From NCBI GenBank assembly GCA_046262515.1, contig JBHEMP010000140.1, positions 1 to 31,101 of the forward strand: DNA of 31,101 bases. Direction: 5' to 3'. Below are positions 14,423 through 23,141 of this stretch, piece by piece. The translations under genes were made by a program, and so were the position numbers. Position 1 is the stretch's first letter, and each line of letters opens with the position of its first letter. The stretch is from JAXDLW01 sp046262515. GTDB lineage: Bacteria; Chloroflexota; Dormibacteria; DASZGP01. Below the pieces are notes generated by a model, which was not told the DNA's origin, made no database searches, and saw only the letters and a list, made by a program, of their open reading frames with translations.

Positions 14423-15157
14423 TCAGCCGGCGGTGATGCCGCCGTCCAGGACCAGCATGGTGCCCGTCGCGAACGCCGCGGCCTCTGAAGCCAGGTAGCA
14501 CACCGCCTCGGCAACCTCCTCGGGGGTCCCGAGGCGTCCCAGCGGCTGCCGGGCGATAAGCGCGGTGCGCATCGCGGCGGCATCCCCCGACTGGTCCAAG
14601 AGGCGCCCCACCCAGGGTGAATCAACGGTGCCGGGACAGACGCAGTTGCAGCGGACTCCCTGGGCCGCGTACTGCACCGCCACCTGCTTGGTCAGAGCGA
14701 TCACCGCTGCCTTGCTGGCGCAGTACGCAGCCCGGTCGCGGAGGCCGACCATCCCCGCCACCGATGCGGTGTTGACGATCACGCCTCCCGCCCCCGGGAG
14801 CATGTGGCGGACAGCGTGTTTGCAACCGAGGAACACGCCGCGCGCATTTACCGCGAAAACGCGGTCCCAATCCTCCACGGTGCAGTTGAGCACGTCGGTG
14901 GTTGAGCCGATACCCGCGTTGTTGCAGACGATGTCCAGGCCCCCCAGCTGGTTCACGGCGGCATCCATCATGGCGCTGACCTGCGCCTCGTCGGCGACGT
15001 CCACCGTCCACCCCAGGGTGCCCTCCGGCACTCCGCTCGCATCGAGGTCAGCTGCCAGTACGGCGGCACCCCGATCGCGCAACTTGGTGGCAATTTGCTG
15101 TCCAATCCCGGAGGCTGCCCCGGTGACCACCGCGACGCGCCCTGCGAAATCCTGCAT
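14423..15157 (-). CDS. SDR-family NAD(P)-dependent oxidoreductase (second of operon)
   Basis: A 244-aa classical short-chain dehydrogenase. The cofactor motif is VTGAASGIGQQ, NNAG stabilises the central sheet, and the catalytic residues are Ser (NTASVAG) and YCASK (YxxxK). LDGGITAG is the usual C-terminus. The sequence DLDASG after strand beta-2 suggests NAD preference. It lies 9 nt after the glucarate-dehydratase-like gene; by analogy with the non-phosphorylative L-fucose/L-rhamnose pathways it may oxidise a 2-keto-3-deoxy sugar acid. The substrate is inferred only from context. Confidence 0.88.
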   Translation of the reverse strand: MQDFAGRVAVVTGAASGIGQQIATKLRDRGAAVLAADLDASGVPEGTLGWTVDVADEAQVSAMMDAAVNQLGGLDIVCNNAGIGSTTDVLNCTVEDWDRVFAVNARGVFLGCKHAVRHMLPGAGGVIVNTASVAGMVGLRDRAAYCASKAAVIALTKQVAVQYAAQGVRCNCVCPGTVDSPWVGRLLDQSGDAAAMRTALIARQPLGRLGTPEEVAEAVCYLASEAAAFATGTMLVLDGGITAG

Positions 15158-15166
15158 CCGCGTGAC

Positions 15167-16438
15167 CTAACCTTCCCTGGGGACCGCGTAGCGGTGCTCG
15201 GGCACAATCGCGAACCAGTCCGGGCGGCCCGGGTCGCGGTCATAGGTGTAGCCGCCCAACGCCTGGAACATACCGCTGTACTCACCCAGCCGGTCGTGGT
15301 CCAGGGTCACCCCTAGCCCCGGCCCCGTGGGGACGTCGATGCAGCCGCCGCGGTACTTCATAAGGCCGCCCTCGATGATGTCGTCGCGGAGATGGTGATA
15401 GTGGGCGTCGGAGGCAAACTTGAGGTTGGGCAGGAGCGCCCCGAGGTGCAGCATGGTGGCCAGCTGGATGCCAAGCTCACCGCTGCTGTGCACCGATACA
15501 CCGAGCTGGAAAACGTCGCAGACCTGGCCCGCGCGCTGCGCCAGCCGCAACCCTCCCCAGAAGGTGGTGTCGAGCAGGATGACGTCGATGGCGTCAAGCC
15601 GGATGTTGGTGGCCAGCTGTTCGAAGTTGACGACCACCGTGTTGGTGGCGGTGGGAATGGAGATGCGGTCGCGAAGCCGGCGCATTCCCTCCAGCCCCAG
15701 GACCGGGTCCTCAAGGTAATCCACGGGCAGGTCGGCAATGGCGGCGGCGACGTCGAGCGATTCCTCCAGGGTCCAGGCGCAGTTCGGGTCCAGCCTCACC
15801 CGGTGGCCGGGCAGTGCTTCCGATACGGCGCGGAGCACGGCGACGTCGTGCTGGGGCGGAAAATAGCCACCCTTCAGCTTGTGGACACGGAAACCATGCT
15901 CCTCGCTCAGCTGCTTCGCGTGGGCGGCGATCTCCGCGGGAGTCTCCTCGCCACCCTTGCCGGTCTCCTCGTCCGCGTATCTATAGAAGAGGTACGAGGC
16001 GAACTCCACCTTCTCCCGCAGCGCGCCACCGAGCAGGTCGCAGACCCGGAGCCCGGTGGCCTGACCCATGAGGTCGAGGCAGGCGAACTCCAGCGCCGCA
16101 TGCACCTGCGTCCGCCCGTTGTAGAGCGCGGCCGTGGGGTTCAGGATCTTGAACCGCAGCGCTTCCAGTTCGAACGGGTCGTGACCCACGAGGTACGGCT
16201 TCATCGAGCGCATCAGCTGTTCCGCGCTCTCCCCTCCCCCGCCCATTTCACCAAGCCCGACCAGCCCCTGGTCGGTCTCGACCTCCACCACGGTGCGGAT
16301 GAACCGGCCCCAATGGGCCCCGACGGCGTGGCGCAGCGGAGCCTCGATAGGTACGCTGACGGTGGTGGCCCGGATGTCGACGATGCGCCCGGCCGGCCCG
16401 GTGCGGCGGCCAGCGCGGGCCTGGATTTCAGCGCTCAC
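15167..16438 (-). CDS. Enolase-superfamily sugar-acid dehydratase (glucarate dehydratase-like)
   Basis: A 423-aa enolase-superfamily protein. N-terminal capping domain: VSVPIEAPLRHAVGAHWGRF and VGLGEMGGGGES. Barrel residues: HKLKGG (catalytic KxK-type lysine), RLDPNCAW and YLEDP (metal-binding Asp and Glu), ATNTVV (third metal ligand as Asn) and SVHSSGELG with the conserved His. This set fits glucarate dehydratase relatives better than mandelate racemase or muconate enzymes. GPGLGVTLD near the C-terminus is typical. The GTG start overlaps the stop of the upstream SDR (GTGA). The likely reaction is dehydration of an aldonate or aldarate to a 2-keto-3-deoxy acid; the exact sugar is unknown. Confidence 0.87.
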   Translation of the reverse strand: MSAEIQARAGRRTGPAGRIVDIRATTVSVPIEAPLRHAVGAHWGRFIRTVVEVETDQGLVGLGEMGGGGESAEQLMRSMKPYLVGHDPFELEALRFKILNPTAALYNGRTQVHAALEFACLDLMGQATGLRVCDLLGGALREKVEFASYLFYRYADEETGKGGEETPAEIAAHAKQLSEEHGFRVHKLKGGYFPPQHDVAVLRAVSEALPGHRVRLDPNCAWTLEESLDVAAAIADLPVDYLEDPVLGLEGMRRLRDRISIPTATNTVVVNFEQLATNIRLDAIDVILLDTTFWGGLRLAQRAGQVCDVFQLGVSVHSSGELGIQLATMLHLGALLPNLKFASDAHYHHLRDDIIEGGLMKYRGGCIDVPTGPGLGVTLDHDRLGEYSGMFQALGGYTYDRDPGRPDWFAIVPEHRYAVPREG

Positions 16439-17202
16439 TTGATGGCCGCCATGACGCCGCCGTCCACCGTGTAGCAGGCGCCGGTCACAAACGAAGACCG
16501 GGGACCCGCCAGGAAAACCACCACCTGGGCAACTTCGTCAGCCCGCGCCATGCGTCCCAAAAGATGGAGGCCCCCCCACTCCTCGATGACCGCGTCAGTG
16601 TCGGGTGAAAGGTCACGGGCCGCGGCGCGCAGCATCGGGGTGTCGACGGAGCCCGGGGCGACACAGTTGACGCGCACGTTGGGGGCGTGGTCGAATGCCA
16701 TCGCCCGCGTCAGCCCCAGCACCGCGTGCTTGCTGGTGACGTAGGCCACCGACCCTGGGCGCGCGCCAAGACTCTGGACGGAGGCGACGTTGACCACCGC
16801 TCCGCGCTGTTCCTCGATAGAGGGGACCAGGTATTTGGCCATCAGGAACATACCCTTCACGTTGACCGCCAGGACCTCGTCCCAGAGGGCTTCCGCGGTG
16901 GTCACCACCGTGCCGTAGCGCTGGATACCGGCGCTGTTGACGAGGACGTCGACATGGCCGTGCTGGGCGAGGATGGCCGCCGTCGCGGCCTCGACCGCGG
17001 CCCGGTCGGAAACGTCGGCGGCGTGCGTGGAGACGACCGCGCCGAGCGACTTCAGGCTGGCCACGGCCTCCGCAAGTTTCGCCTCGTCGCGGTCCACCAG
17101 GGCCACGCGCGCGCCCTCGGCGACGAGGGCTGCGGCGCAGGCATTCCCAATCCCCATGGCGGACCCGGTCACCACCGCGACCTTGCCGTCGAACTCTGCC
17201 AT
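16435..17202 (-). CDS. SDR-family oxidoreductase (first of operon), candidate sugar dehydrogenase
   Basis: A 255-aa classical SDR: VTGSAMGIGNAC (cofactor loop), LVDRDEAK (acidic end of beta-2, NAD-type), NSAGIQRYG, the Ser in NVASVQS, YVTSK (YxxxK) and a C-terminal VDGGVMAAIK. The ATG at 17202 overlaps the SMP-30 stop by one base (TGATG), which rules out the longer frame to 17427. In the proposed pathway it would oxidise the aldose to the lactone that SMP-30 opens. It is clearly paralogous to the SDR at 14423 but not a close copy. Confidence 0.88.
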   Translation of the reverse strand: MAEFDGKVAVVTGSAMGIGNACAAALVAEGARVALVDRDEAKLAEAVASLKSLGAVVSTHAADVSDRAAVEAATAAILAQHGHVDVLVNSAGIQRYGTVVTTAEALWDEVLAVNVKGMFLMAKYLVPSIEEQRGAVVNVASVQSLGARPGSVAYVTSKHAVLGLTRAMAFDHAPNVRVNCVAPGSVDTPMLRAAARDLSPDTDAVIEEWGGLHLLGRMARADEVAQVVVFLAGPRSSFVTGACYTVDGGVMAAIK

Positions 17203-18080
17203 CAAGCGCTCCCCAGGTCCGGGTACCGCAACGCCAGGCCGGGGATCCCGAAGTCGGCCGAGGTTAGGTGCCAGCGCCCCAGGTTGGCGATCACGCAGGT
17301 GCGCAGGTCCGGGCCCGCAAAGGTCGCGTTGGTTGTCGCGGCGATGATGGTTCCGCGAGGGTCCTCGGCCAGCACCTCGAGCCGACCGCCGGGCGACACG
17401 CGCACCACGCGGTCGGGCCGGTAGCACGTCACATAGGCGTTGCCCTCGGCGTCCAGGGCCACGCCGTCGGGCACCGTTCCCGGCAGCTCGGCAACGATCC
17501 TCCGCCGCCCCGCGCGTCCGTCGCCGGAGATCTCGATGTGCACCAGGGCGGGCACCCCCGTCGACTCCGCCACGTACAACCCGGTCCCCTCAACATCCAG
17601 GCAGGCGCCATTGGGGAAGTTCCGTGAGGTGTCGCACCACACGTCGGTCCGGCCGTCCGGGGCGACCCGGAAAATGCAGCCGTCGGCGGCGTCGAAATGC
17701 CCTGAGTCCGTCACGTACGCAAAGCCGTCGGCAGCGAAGACCAGCATGTTCGGGTTGACCATCGGTCGGGCGGCGGTCCCCGTGGACCACGCGGTGGCCT
17801 CGCCGCCGCCGGGGTCGAGGCGCATCACCGCCAGGTTCTTGGTGTCGCAGGCGTAGACCCGCCCGGCAGCGTCGAGGGTGACCCCGAGCAGGAACCCCCC
17901 GGTGCTGCCCACCTGCTCCAGCGTGCGGTTGGTGACGTCCACCCGGTAGACCTGGCCCGCCTCGCCACCCGCGTAGACATCGCCGTTCGGCCCCGTGGTC
18001 ACCCCCTCCGGGTGGTCCAGCCCCTCGACAAAGATCTCCAGTCGGTCCAGGCCGACGCCGTCCAGGCTGATATCCGGCAT
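17202..18080 (-). CDS. SMP-30/gluconolactonase-family lactonase
   Basis: A 292-aa six-bladed beta-propeller of the SMP-30/gluconolactonase/LRE family. Blades are visible as repeats of the type GPNGDVYAGGEAGQVYRVD, DAAGRVYACDTKN and DAEGNAYVTCYRPDRVVRV. The metal-site residues likely include Glu in EGLDHPEGVT, Asn in NPNMLVF / FPNGACLD and Asp in PDGVALD, the usual positions for the divalent cation. There is no signal peptide, so it is probably cytoplasmic. It overlaps the upstream epimerase gene by one base and the downstream SDR by one base, so the three are translationally coupled. It should hydrolyse the sugar lactone made by the SDR. Confidence 0.87.
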   Translation of the reverse strand: MPDISLDGVGLDRLEIFVEGLDHPEGVTTGPNGDVYAGGEAGQVYRVDVTNRTLEQVGSTGGFLLGVTLDAAGRVYACDTKNLAVMRLDPGGGEATAWSTGTAARPMVNPNMLVFAADGFAYVTDSGHFDAADGCIFRVAPDGRTDVWCDTSRNFPNGACLDVEGTGLYVAESTGVPALVHIEISGDGRAGRRRIVAELPGTVPDGVALDAEGNAYVTCYRPDRVVRVSPGGRLEVLAEDPRGTIIAATTNATFAGPDLRTCVIANLGRWHLTSADFGIPGLALRYPDLGSA

Positions 18081-19111
18081 CAGGCGGCCAGCGGCCGAAG
18101 CGTGCAGGCCACGGTCACGGTGCGGGCCTGCCCGGGCTCAAGCACGATCTGCGTCCCGGTCGTCTCGGTCACGGTGTGCAGGCCGCGGCCGGGAAAGCTG
18201 CTGGCGGGCTCGATGGCGAGCACGTACGCCTCACCGTGCCAGGGGGCCTCCGTGCTGCCGTGCGCCTCGAGCCAGTACCACGCGTGAGGTAGCACGGAAG
18301 CGTCCCAGTCGAGGTCGACGGCGAGGCCGACCGCCGGGCTCTCAATCGACATGTGCCCGCGGCTGAACCCCGTCAGGTAGGCGAAACGGTCGCAGGGCTG
18401 GTCCTCGCCGGGCACCCGGCTCAGGTCCACGTCTTCGCCGTGCCGACCCGGCACCAACGGCCAGGAACCGCGGGCGCCGACCGCAAGGTCGCCGCTCAAG
18501 GTGTCGCGAGCGTCGTCCACGACAATGGTGGTCGCCGCGCCGCTCACGGTGCAGCCGGGACCGATGAACGGGGCGCCGAAGGCTGGGTGCTGTACCCACA
18601 TCACCTCAAGTGGCTCGCCACCTTCGTTCTCAGCGGTCTCGGTGACGGTCAGCGTGGCGTCGTCAAGCCTGACCTCCCGGCGCATCGACACCGGGACGGT
18701 CTCGAGCCTGGTCGTCAGCTCCACCGCGGCCCCGCCGCCGACTTCGAGCGGCCTCCAGTCCCAGCGGGCCATCGCGGCCTCGCCGTGGAATCCATGTCGC
18801 ACTCCCGCATGATCACACTCGTCGCCGCCGTTTGGAAACAGCGTCTGCCACCCGCCCGGGTACCTGTGCATGAACGCCGCGTTTGAACCCGGGGCGACGA
18901 CCTGGTCCGAAGGAGGGCGGAGGCCCCAGGGCGACTTCCAGAGAACATCAAGCTCAAGGCGCCGAGAGATGAAGCTGAGGATGTCGCCGCCCTTCCCCGG
19001 TACCAGGGTAACGCTGGCACTATCCGTCCCCAGGACCACGACCTCCCAGCCGTCGGCGACCTCGGTGCGGACCGCTGCCCCCGCGACAGACCCGCCCTGG
19101 TTGTTCATCAC
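18080..19111 (-). CDS. Aldose 1-epimerase-like (galactose-mutarotase fold) protein
   Basis: A 343-aa protein of the galactose mutarotase superfamily (aldose epimerase / DUF4432 type). Telling blocks are YPGGWQTLFPNGGDEC, HGFHGEAAMARWDW, VMWVQHPAFGAPFIGPG, LTGFSRGHMSIESP and the C-terminal EPGQARTVTVACTLRPL. His residues in HGFHGE and VQHPAFG are candidates for catalysis. The GTG at 19111 has TATCCT 7 nt upstream (leaderless); an ATG at 19108 is the close alternative. Longer frames to 19198 have a proline-rich nonsense N-terminus. It is the first gene of the sugar-oxidation operon, divergent from the PBP gene. Confidence 0.82.
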   Translation of the reverse strand: MMNNQGGSVAGAAVRTEVADGWEVVVLGTDSASVTLVPGKGGDILSFISRRLELDVLWKSPWGLRPPSDQVVAPGSNAAFMHRYPGGWQTLFPNGGDECDHAGVRHGFHGEAAMARWDWRPLEVGGGAAVELTTRLETVPVSMRREVRLDDATLTVTETAENEGGEPLEVMWVQHPAFGAPFIGPGCTVSGAATTIVVDDARDTLSGDLAVGARGSWPLVPGRHGEDVDLSRVPGEDQPCDRFAYLTGFSRGHMSIESPAVGLAVDLDWDASVLPHAWYWLEAHGSTEAPWHGEAYVLAIEPASSFPGRGLHTVTETTGTQIVLEPGQARTVTVACTLRPLAA

Positions 19112-19118
19112 CCAGGAG

Positions 19119-19124
19119 AGGATA
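19119..19124 (-). promoter_or_regulatory. Leaderless -10 element for the sugar-oxidation operon
   Basis: Minus-strand TATCCT ends 7 nt before the GTG at 19111. No ribosome site is present. It would drive epimerase, lactonase, SDR, dehydratase, SDR and PAP2 as one transcript. Confidence 0.4.
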
Positions 19125-19225
19125 GTGCCGTCGTGGCGCTGCGGAGGCGGGGGAGGGCCGCCCGGGACGCATCTGGTAGTTAAGAAGAACCGTTCCACCT
19201 TTCCCGACAGGAGGCCCCCGGAGCA

Positions 19226-21361
19226 GTGCGACCTGAGCCGAGTCCGCGCACCCCCCGCCGCGCGCGGCGCCGTCGGAGGTACGGGGTCCCGAGACTCGTT
19301 GTCATTTTCGGCCTGCCGCTGGTGTCTCTGCTACTGGCTGTTGTTGGCCTCGGCGTACATGCCGCCATGACCCTCCCCGACCTCAAGCAGATCAACGCGG
19401 CGACCGGCACGGTGACCTTCGCCGACCGGCATGGGACAGTGCTGGCCCGCACCGGCCGCGGCAACCAACGCGTCACCCCGGTGAAGCTGGACGAGGTCGC
19501 GCCCGTGATGCAGCAGGCGACGGTGGCGGCAGAGGATCGCAACTTCTGGCACGAGGGCTCGCTGGACCTGCGAGCGCTTTTCCGCGCCGTGGTCGTGGAC
19601 ACGATCAGCAGGAGGCCGGACCAGGGCGCGAGCACCATCACCCAGCAGTTGGCCAAGTTGGCATTTCTCAACCCCCACAAGACGGCCCGTCGCAAGGTCC
19701 AGGAGGCGATGCTGGCGCAGAAGCTCAGCACCACCTACTCCAAGGCGCAGATTCTGGAGATGTACCTCAACCTCGTCTACTACGGTCATGGCGCCTATGG
19801 CATCGCCCAGGCCAGCCGCGTGTACTTTGGCAAAGCCGCAGGGGATCTCGACCTTCGGCAGGCATCCCTGCTGGCCGGCCTGGTCGATGCGCCCTCGGTC
19901 AACGACCCCTTCCGCAACCCCGACTCGGCCTTCCGGCGGCAGCACTACGTGCTGGCCGGGATGGTCGCCACCGGCGCGGTTTCCGCAAAGGAGGCCGCCG
20001 CGGCGGACCCCCTCCCCAGGGACCCGACGGTTGCCTACGACCACCAGCAGGCGCTCTTGAACGACCTCAAACAGGGCCGGCCCGTGGCGGTGGGACCGGC
20101 GCCCCACTTCGTCGACTACGCGACCGGTGAGCTACAGCGGATTCTCTCCAACGACCCGAGCGTCCTCAACCAGAACGTCACGGTGACCACCAGCCTCGAC
20201 CTCGCCACACAGGAGGGTGCGGACCGCGCCGTCAAGAATGGAGTGCCGAACATCGGTGGCGGCGCCAACAACGGGGCGCTGCTGATGATGGATGCACACA
20301 ACGGGCAGATCCTGGCCATGGTCGGCTCGCGCGATTATGGAGATGCATCAATCGGCGGGGAGTACAACATTGCCACCGCGACCCGGCGGCCCGGGTCCTC
20401 CTTCAAACCGTACGTCTACGCAGCAGCGTTCATGGACAAACGCCTTGGTCCCTACAGCACCCTCCACGACACGTACACGGAGTCGCAATCACTTGGCGGG
20501 GTGAAGGATTTCGACAACCACTTCCTGGGCGCTATGTCGGCATCCCGCGCCCTTGTCCTTTCCCGCAACGTGCCCGCGGAGGAGGCTATGGTCGATGTCG
20601 GGATCCCCGAGGTCATCCACCTGGCCCACGACATGGGAATCCGAAGCCCACTGTCGCCTGATGTCAGCACGGCGATAGGGTCCTCGTCGGTCAGCATGAT
20701 CGAGCACGTCTCGGCATATTCCGCCTTCGCCAACCGGGGCATCACCGTCAGCGCCGCCGCGATCCTGAAGGTTGTCGCGGGCGACGGCAAGGTGCTGTAC
20801 CAAGCGCCGACCAGCAGCAGCAGACCGGTGCTACGCGCCGGCGTCGCCTGTGACGTGACCACCATCCTGCGCGGCTACCCGGGCCAGTGGGGACTCAAGT
20901 TCCGGCAGCCGACCGCGGGCAAGTCAGGCACAACCGACAGCTTCGTCGACGCTTGGTACATGGCCTACACGCCGGATTGGGTCGTGGCCACCTGGGCGGG
21001 GCACACCGAAGGTGGGAATCAGCGCGAGTTCCCGATGACGGACATCTATGGTGTCGACACCGCGTCGGAGGTCACGGTTCCGTTTGTCAACACCCTACCG
21101 CCGGCCAAGGGCACCTTCAGCTGCCGGGCCGACGGTTACTCCCCGAGCGCGCCTTCGCCGCCGCTGCCCGTCCCGACTTATTCAGCGCCGCCCGCCACGG
21201 CGGCTCCTTTGCCGGCGCCCAGCCCAACTCCATCCATCCAGGCCAACCCTTCGCCCGCCGCTACCGCAGTTGCGTCCCCCGTCACCTCTCCGGTAGCTGC
21301 GCCGTCGCCGCCACCGCCCGCACCGTCCCCGGCTTCGAGCCCGAGCCCGCCGCCGCGTTAG
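19226..21361 (+). CDS. Class A penicillin-binding protein (transglycosylase-transpeptidase)
   Basis: A 711-aa bifunctional peptidoglycan synthase. A basic cytoplasmic tail (RRARRRRR) and one membrane helix (residues about 22-48) anchor it. The GT51 domain has EDRNFWHEG (Glu103) and GASTITQQLAK, then KAQILEMYLNLVYYGHGAYG. The transpeptidase has SSFK (Ser391-Lys394), SRN in ALVLSRNVPAEEAM, and KSGTT (Lys566). The C-terminal ~60 residues are a Pro/Ser/Ala tail typical of Gram-positive and actinobacterial PBPs. The GTG at 19226 has GGAG just upstream. It is divergent from the sugar operon and followed 100 bp later by the LVIVD-type gene. Confidence 0.95.
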   Translation: MRPEPSPRTPRRARRRRRYGVPRLVVIFGLPLVSLLLAVVGLGVHAAMTLPDLKQINAATGTVTFADRHGTVLARTGRGNQRVTPVKLDEVAPVMQQATVAAEDRNFWHEGSLDLRALFRAVVVDTISRRPDQGASTITQQLAKLAFLNPHKTARRKVQEAMLAQKLSTTYSKAQILEMYLNLVYYGHGAYGIAQASRVYFGKAAGDLDLRQASLLAGLVDAPSVNDPFRNPDSAFRRQHYVLAGMVATGAVSAKEAAAADPLPRDPTVAYDHQQALLNDLKQGRPVAVGPAPHFVDYATGELQRILSNDPSVLNQNVTVTTSLDLATQEGADRAVKNGVPNIGGGANNGALLMMDAHNGQILAMVGSRDYGDASIGGEYNIATATRRPGSSFKPYVYAAAFMDKRLGPYSTLHDTYTESQSLGGVKDFDNHFLGAMSASRALVLSRNVPAEEAMVDVGIPEVIHLAHDMGIRSPLSPDVSTAIGSSSVSMIEHVSAYSAFANRGITVSAAAILKVVAGDGKVLYQAPTSSSRPVLRAGVACDVTTILRGYPGQWGLKFRQPTAGKSGTTDSFVDAWYMAYTPDWVVATWAGHTEGGNQREFPMTDIYGVDTASEVTVPFVNTLPPAKGTFSCRADGYSPSAPSPPLPVPTYSAPPATAAPLPAPSPTPSIQANPSPAATAVASPVTSPVAAPSPPPPAPSPASSPSPPPR

Positions 21362-21383
21362 GCGCCCTTATCTCGATGTGCTC

Positions 21384-21405
21384 GTCGCCTGTCCTTAGTT
21401 ATAGT
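21384..21405 (+). promoter_or_regulatory. Promoter candidate for the LVIVD-type gene, shared with an element at 13755
   Basis: GTCGCCTGTCCTTAGTTATAGT includes a TATAGT -10-like hexamer (21400-21405) upstream of the gene at 21461. A nearly identical string occurs at 13755-13775. Confidence 0.4.
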
Positions 21406-21460
21406 CTGACCCGGGAAGACGGCGGCGTTTCGGCGAGGGAGGCGCAAGGAGGGTCCTGAA

Positions 21461-23137
21461 ATGATGCATAGGGCGGTGCGTCGGCGGTTGGTATCCAGCT
21501 TGGCTGTGCTCGGCACGGTTGTCGGGGGGCTCTCGGTTAGCCCGGCCACGACGGCCCTGGCAACGTCAGCGGGAACCTCATCCAACTTCTCCCTGGTCGG
21601 TCACGACGCGCTCTTCAACCGCGGCGAGAACGCCGCGATGGCGATCAACGGCAATTACGCGTACATCGGAAATCGGACCGACGGCAGCCCGAACCACCTG
21701 CATCCCGGCGTCCTCATCGACGACATCAGCGAGCCGACGAACCCGCACAACGTTGGCGAGATAGCGCTGACGAGCGTCGACCCGAGCTTCGCGCTCGGCA
21801 CGACGTCGCGCGAACTCCGCGTGTGGCCGCAGCAAAACCTTCTGATGGTCATGTACTTCGGCTGCAGCGCGATCCTTCACGCTTGCACTTCGCAGGCCGA
21901 CCTGGCGGGCTCCCCCAACCCGGTGATCGCCTTCTTCGATATCGCCGGCCCCAAGGCAACCAGCCCTCAGCTGGTAAGCAAGTACGTCGCGTCTGGAACT
22001 CTCATCGGCAGAGTTCCCCAGGCATTCAACTCGCAGCCGCACGAGATGTTCCTCTGGGTTGACCCGCTGCGCGCTGGTCGGGCGATGATCTACACCACGT
22101 TCCCCAACAACTATCCGACCCGTTCGCTGATGGTGGTGGATATCAGCAACTGGCGCACCGGAGGCTTCACCGAGACCAAGTTCGACCTGCACAACCAGTT
22201 CCAAGACACGACCAATTACGACGTCAGGCTCCACTCTATGTCGGTCTCGGCGGACGGCAAGCGTACCTACCTGGCTCATCTTGGCGGCGGCTTCCTCGTC
22301 GTCGACAGTTCCGACATCGCGAACAACGTGGCAAAGCCGCAACTGCGGCTGATCACGCCGATCGCCAACAGGGTGTATTGGGACAACCAGGGCGCTCATT
22401 CGTCGGTCTATTTACCTGGCAGGCCATACGTCTTTGTGACCGAGGAGATCTACGGGAGAGACATCGTCAGCACGGCCCTGTCCAGTGCGCTGCTCGGTTG
22501 TCCCTGGGGGTGGGCCCGAGTCATAGATGTCCACGACGAGACGCACCCCAAGCTCGTGGCCCAATACAAAATCGCCGAGAACGACCCTTCGTATTGCCCC
22601 GGGGTCAGCCAGACCCAGAACAATTTCAGCAGCTACGCATCCCACAACCCCACGGTGCTCCCGGACGTGGCCATACTCACCTGGCACTCCGGGGGATTGC
22701 AGGCGGTGAACCTCGCGGACCCGGTGCACCCAACGCAGGCGGGTTTCTACCTACCCACGCCAGAGACGCTATCCGTTACTCCTGACCCGGCGTTGGAGCC
22801 GGGCAGCAACAACGTGATCGCCTGGAGCTATCCCATCATCAAGAACGGGTTGATCTACTACATCGACATCCGCAACGGGCTCTACATCGTCAAGTACAGC
22901 GGTCCGCACGCCGAGGAGGTGTCGGCCACCGAGTTTCTGGAGGGCAACTCCAGCCTGGGCGACGCCCACCGCCTCGACCAACCGTCGGCGGCGTTGAGGA
23001 CCGCGGCGGAGTCCCTCGTCCCAAACACCTCCACAGGCATCCTGCCCCTGCGGTTGCCCCTGGTGGGAAGCGTCTTGCTGTTCGCTTCCGCCCTGGCGTT
23101 TTTCGCCTTCTCGGTGCGACCTCGGCGGCGGTCTTAG
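21461..23137 (+). CDS. Secreted, membrane-anchored LVIVD-repeat-like propeller protein
   Basis: A 558-aa exported protein. Residues 1-37 form a signal peptide (basic start, hydrophobic core, ALATSA). The body shows LVIVD-like beta-propeller repeats: VLIDDISEPTNPHNVGEI, SLMVVDISNW, GGFLVVDSSDI, ARVIDVHDETHPKLVAQY, LQAVNLADPVHPTQAGFY and GLYIVKYSG. The C-terminus has a hydrophobic helix (LVGSVLLFASALAFFAF) followed by RPRRRS, a tail-anchor or sorting-type signal without a recognisable LPxTG. The ATG at 21461 has AAGGAGGG about 8 nt upstream. A few cysteines may form disulfides. The role is unknown; such propellers are often cell-surface binding proteins. Confidence 0.8.
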   Translation: MMHRAVRRRLVSSLAVLGTVVGGLSVSPATTALATSAGTSSNFSLVGHDALFNRGENAAMAINGNYAYIGNRTDGSPNHLHPGVLIDDISEPTNPHNVGEIALTSVDPSFALGTTSRELRVWPQQNLLMVMYFGCSAILHACTSQADLAGSPNPVIAFFDIAGPKATSPQLVSKYVASGTLIGRVPQAFNSQPHEMFLWVDPLRAGRAMIYTTFPNNYPTRSLMVVDISNWRTGGFTETKFDLHNQFQDTTNYDVRLHSMSVSADGKRTYLAHLGGGFLVVDSSDIANNVAKPQLRLITPIANRVYWDNQGAHSSVYLPGRPYVFVTEEIYGRDIVSTALSSALLGCPWGWARVIDVHDETHPKLVAQYKIAENDPSYCPGVSQTQNNFSSYASHNPTVLPDVAILTWHSGGLQAVNLADPVHPTQAGFYLPTPETLSVTPDPALEPGSNNVIAWSYPIIKNGLIYYIDIRNGLYIVKYSGPHAEEVSATEFLEGNSSLGDAHRLDQPSAALRTAAESLVPNTSTGILPLRLPLVGSVLLFASALAFFAFSVRPRRRS

Positions 23138-23141
23138 TTAA

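Noticed and set aside
15392..16474. Long plus-strand ORF (360 codons) opposite the dehydratase gene
   Set aside because: It lies wholly antisense to a clear enolase-superfamily gene and has no family motifs. High GC makes long shadow frames common.
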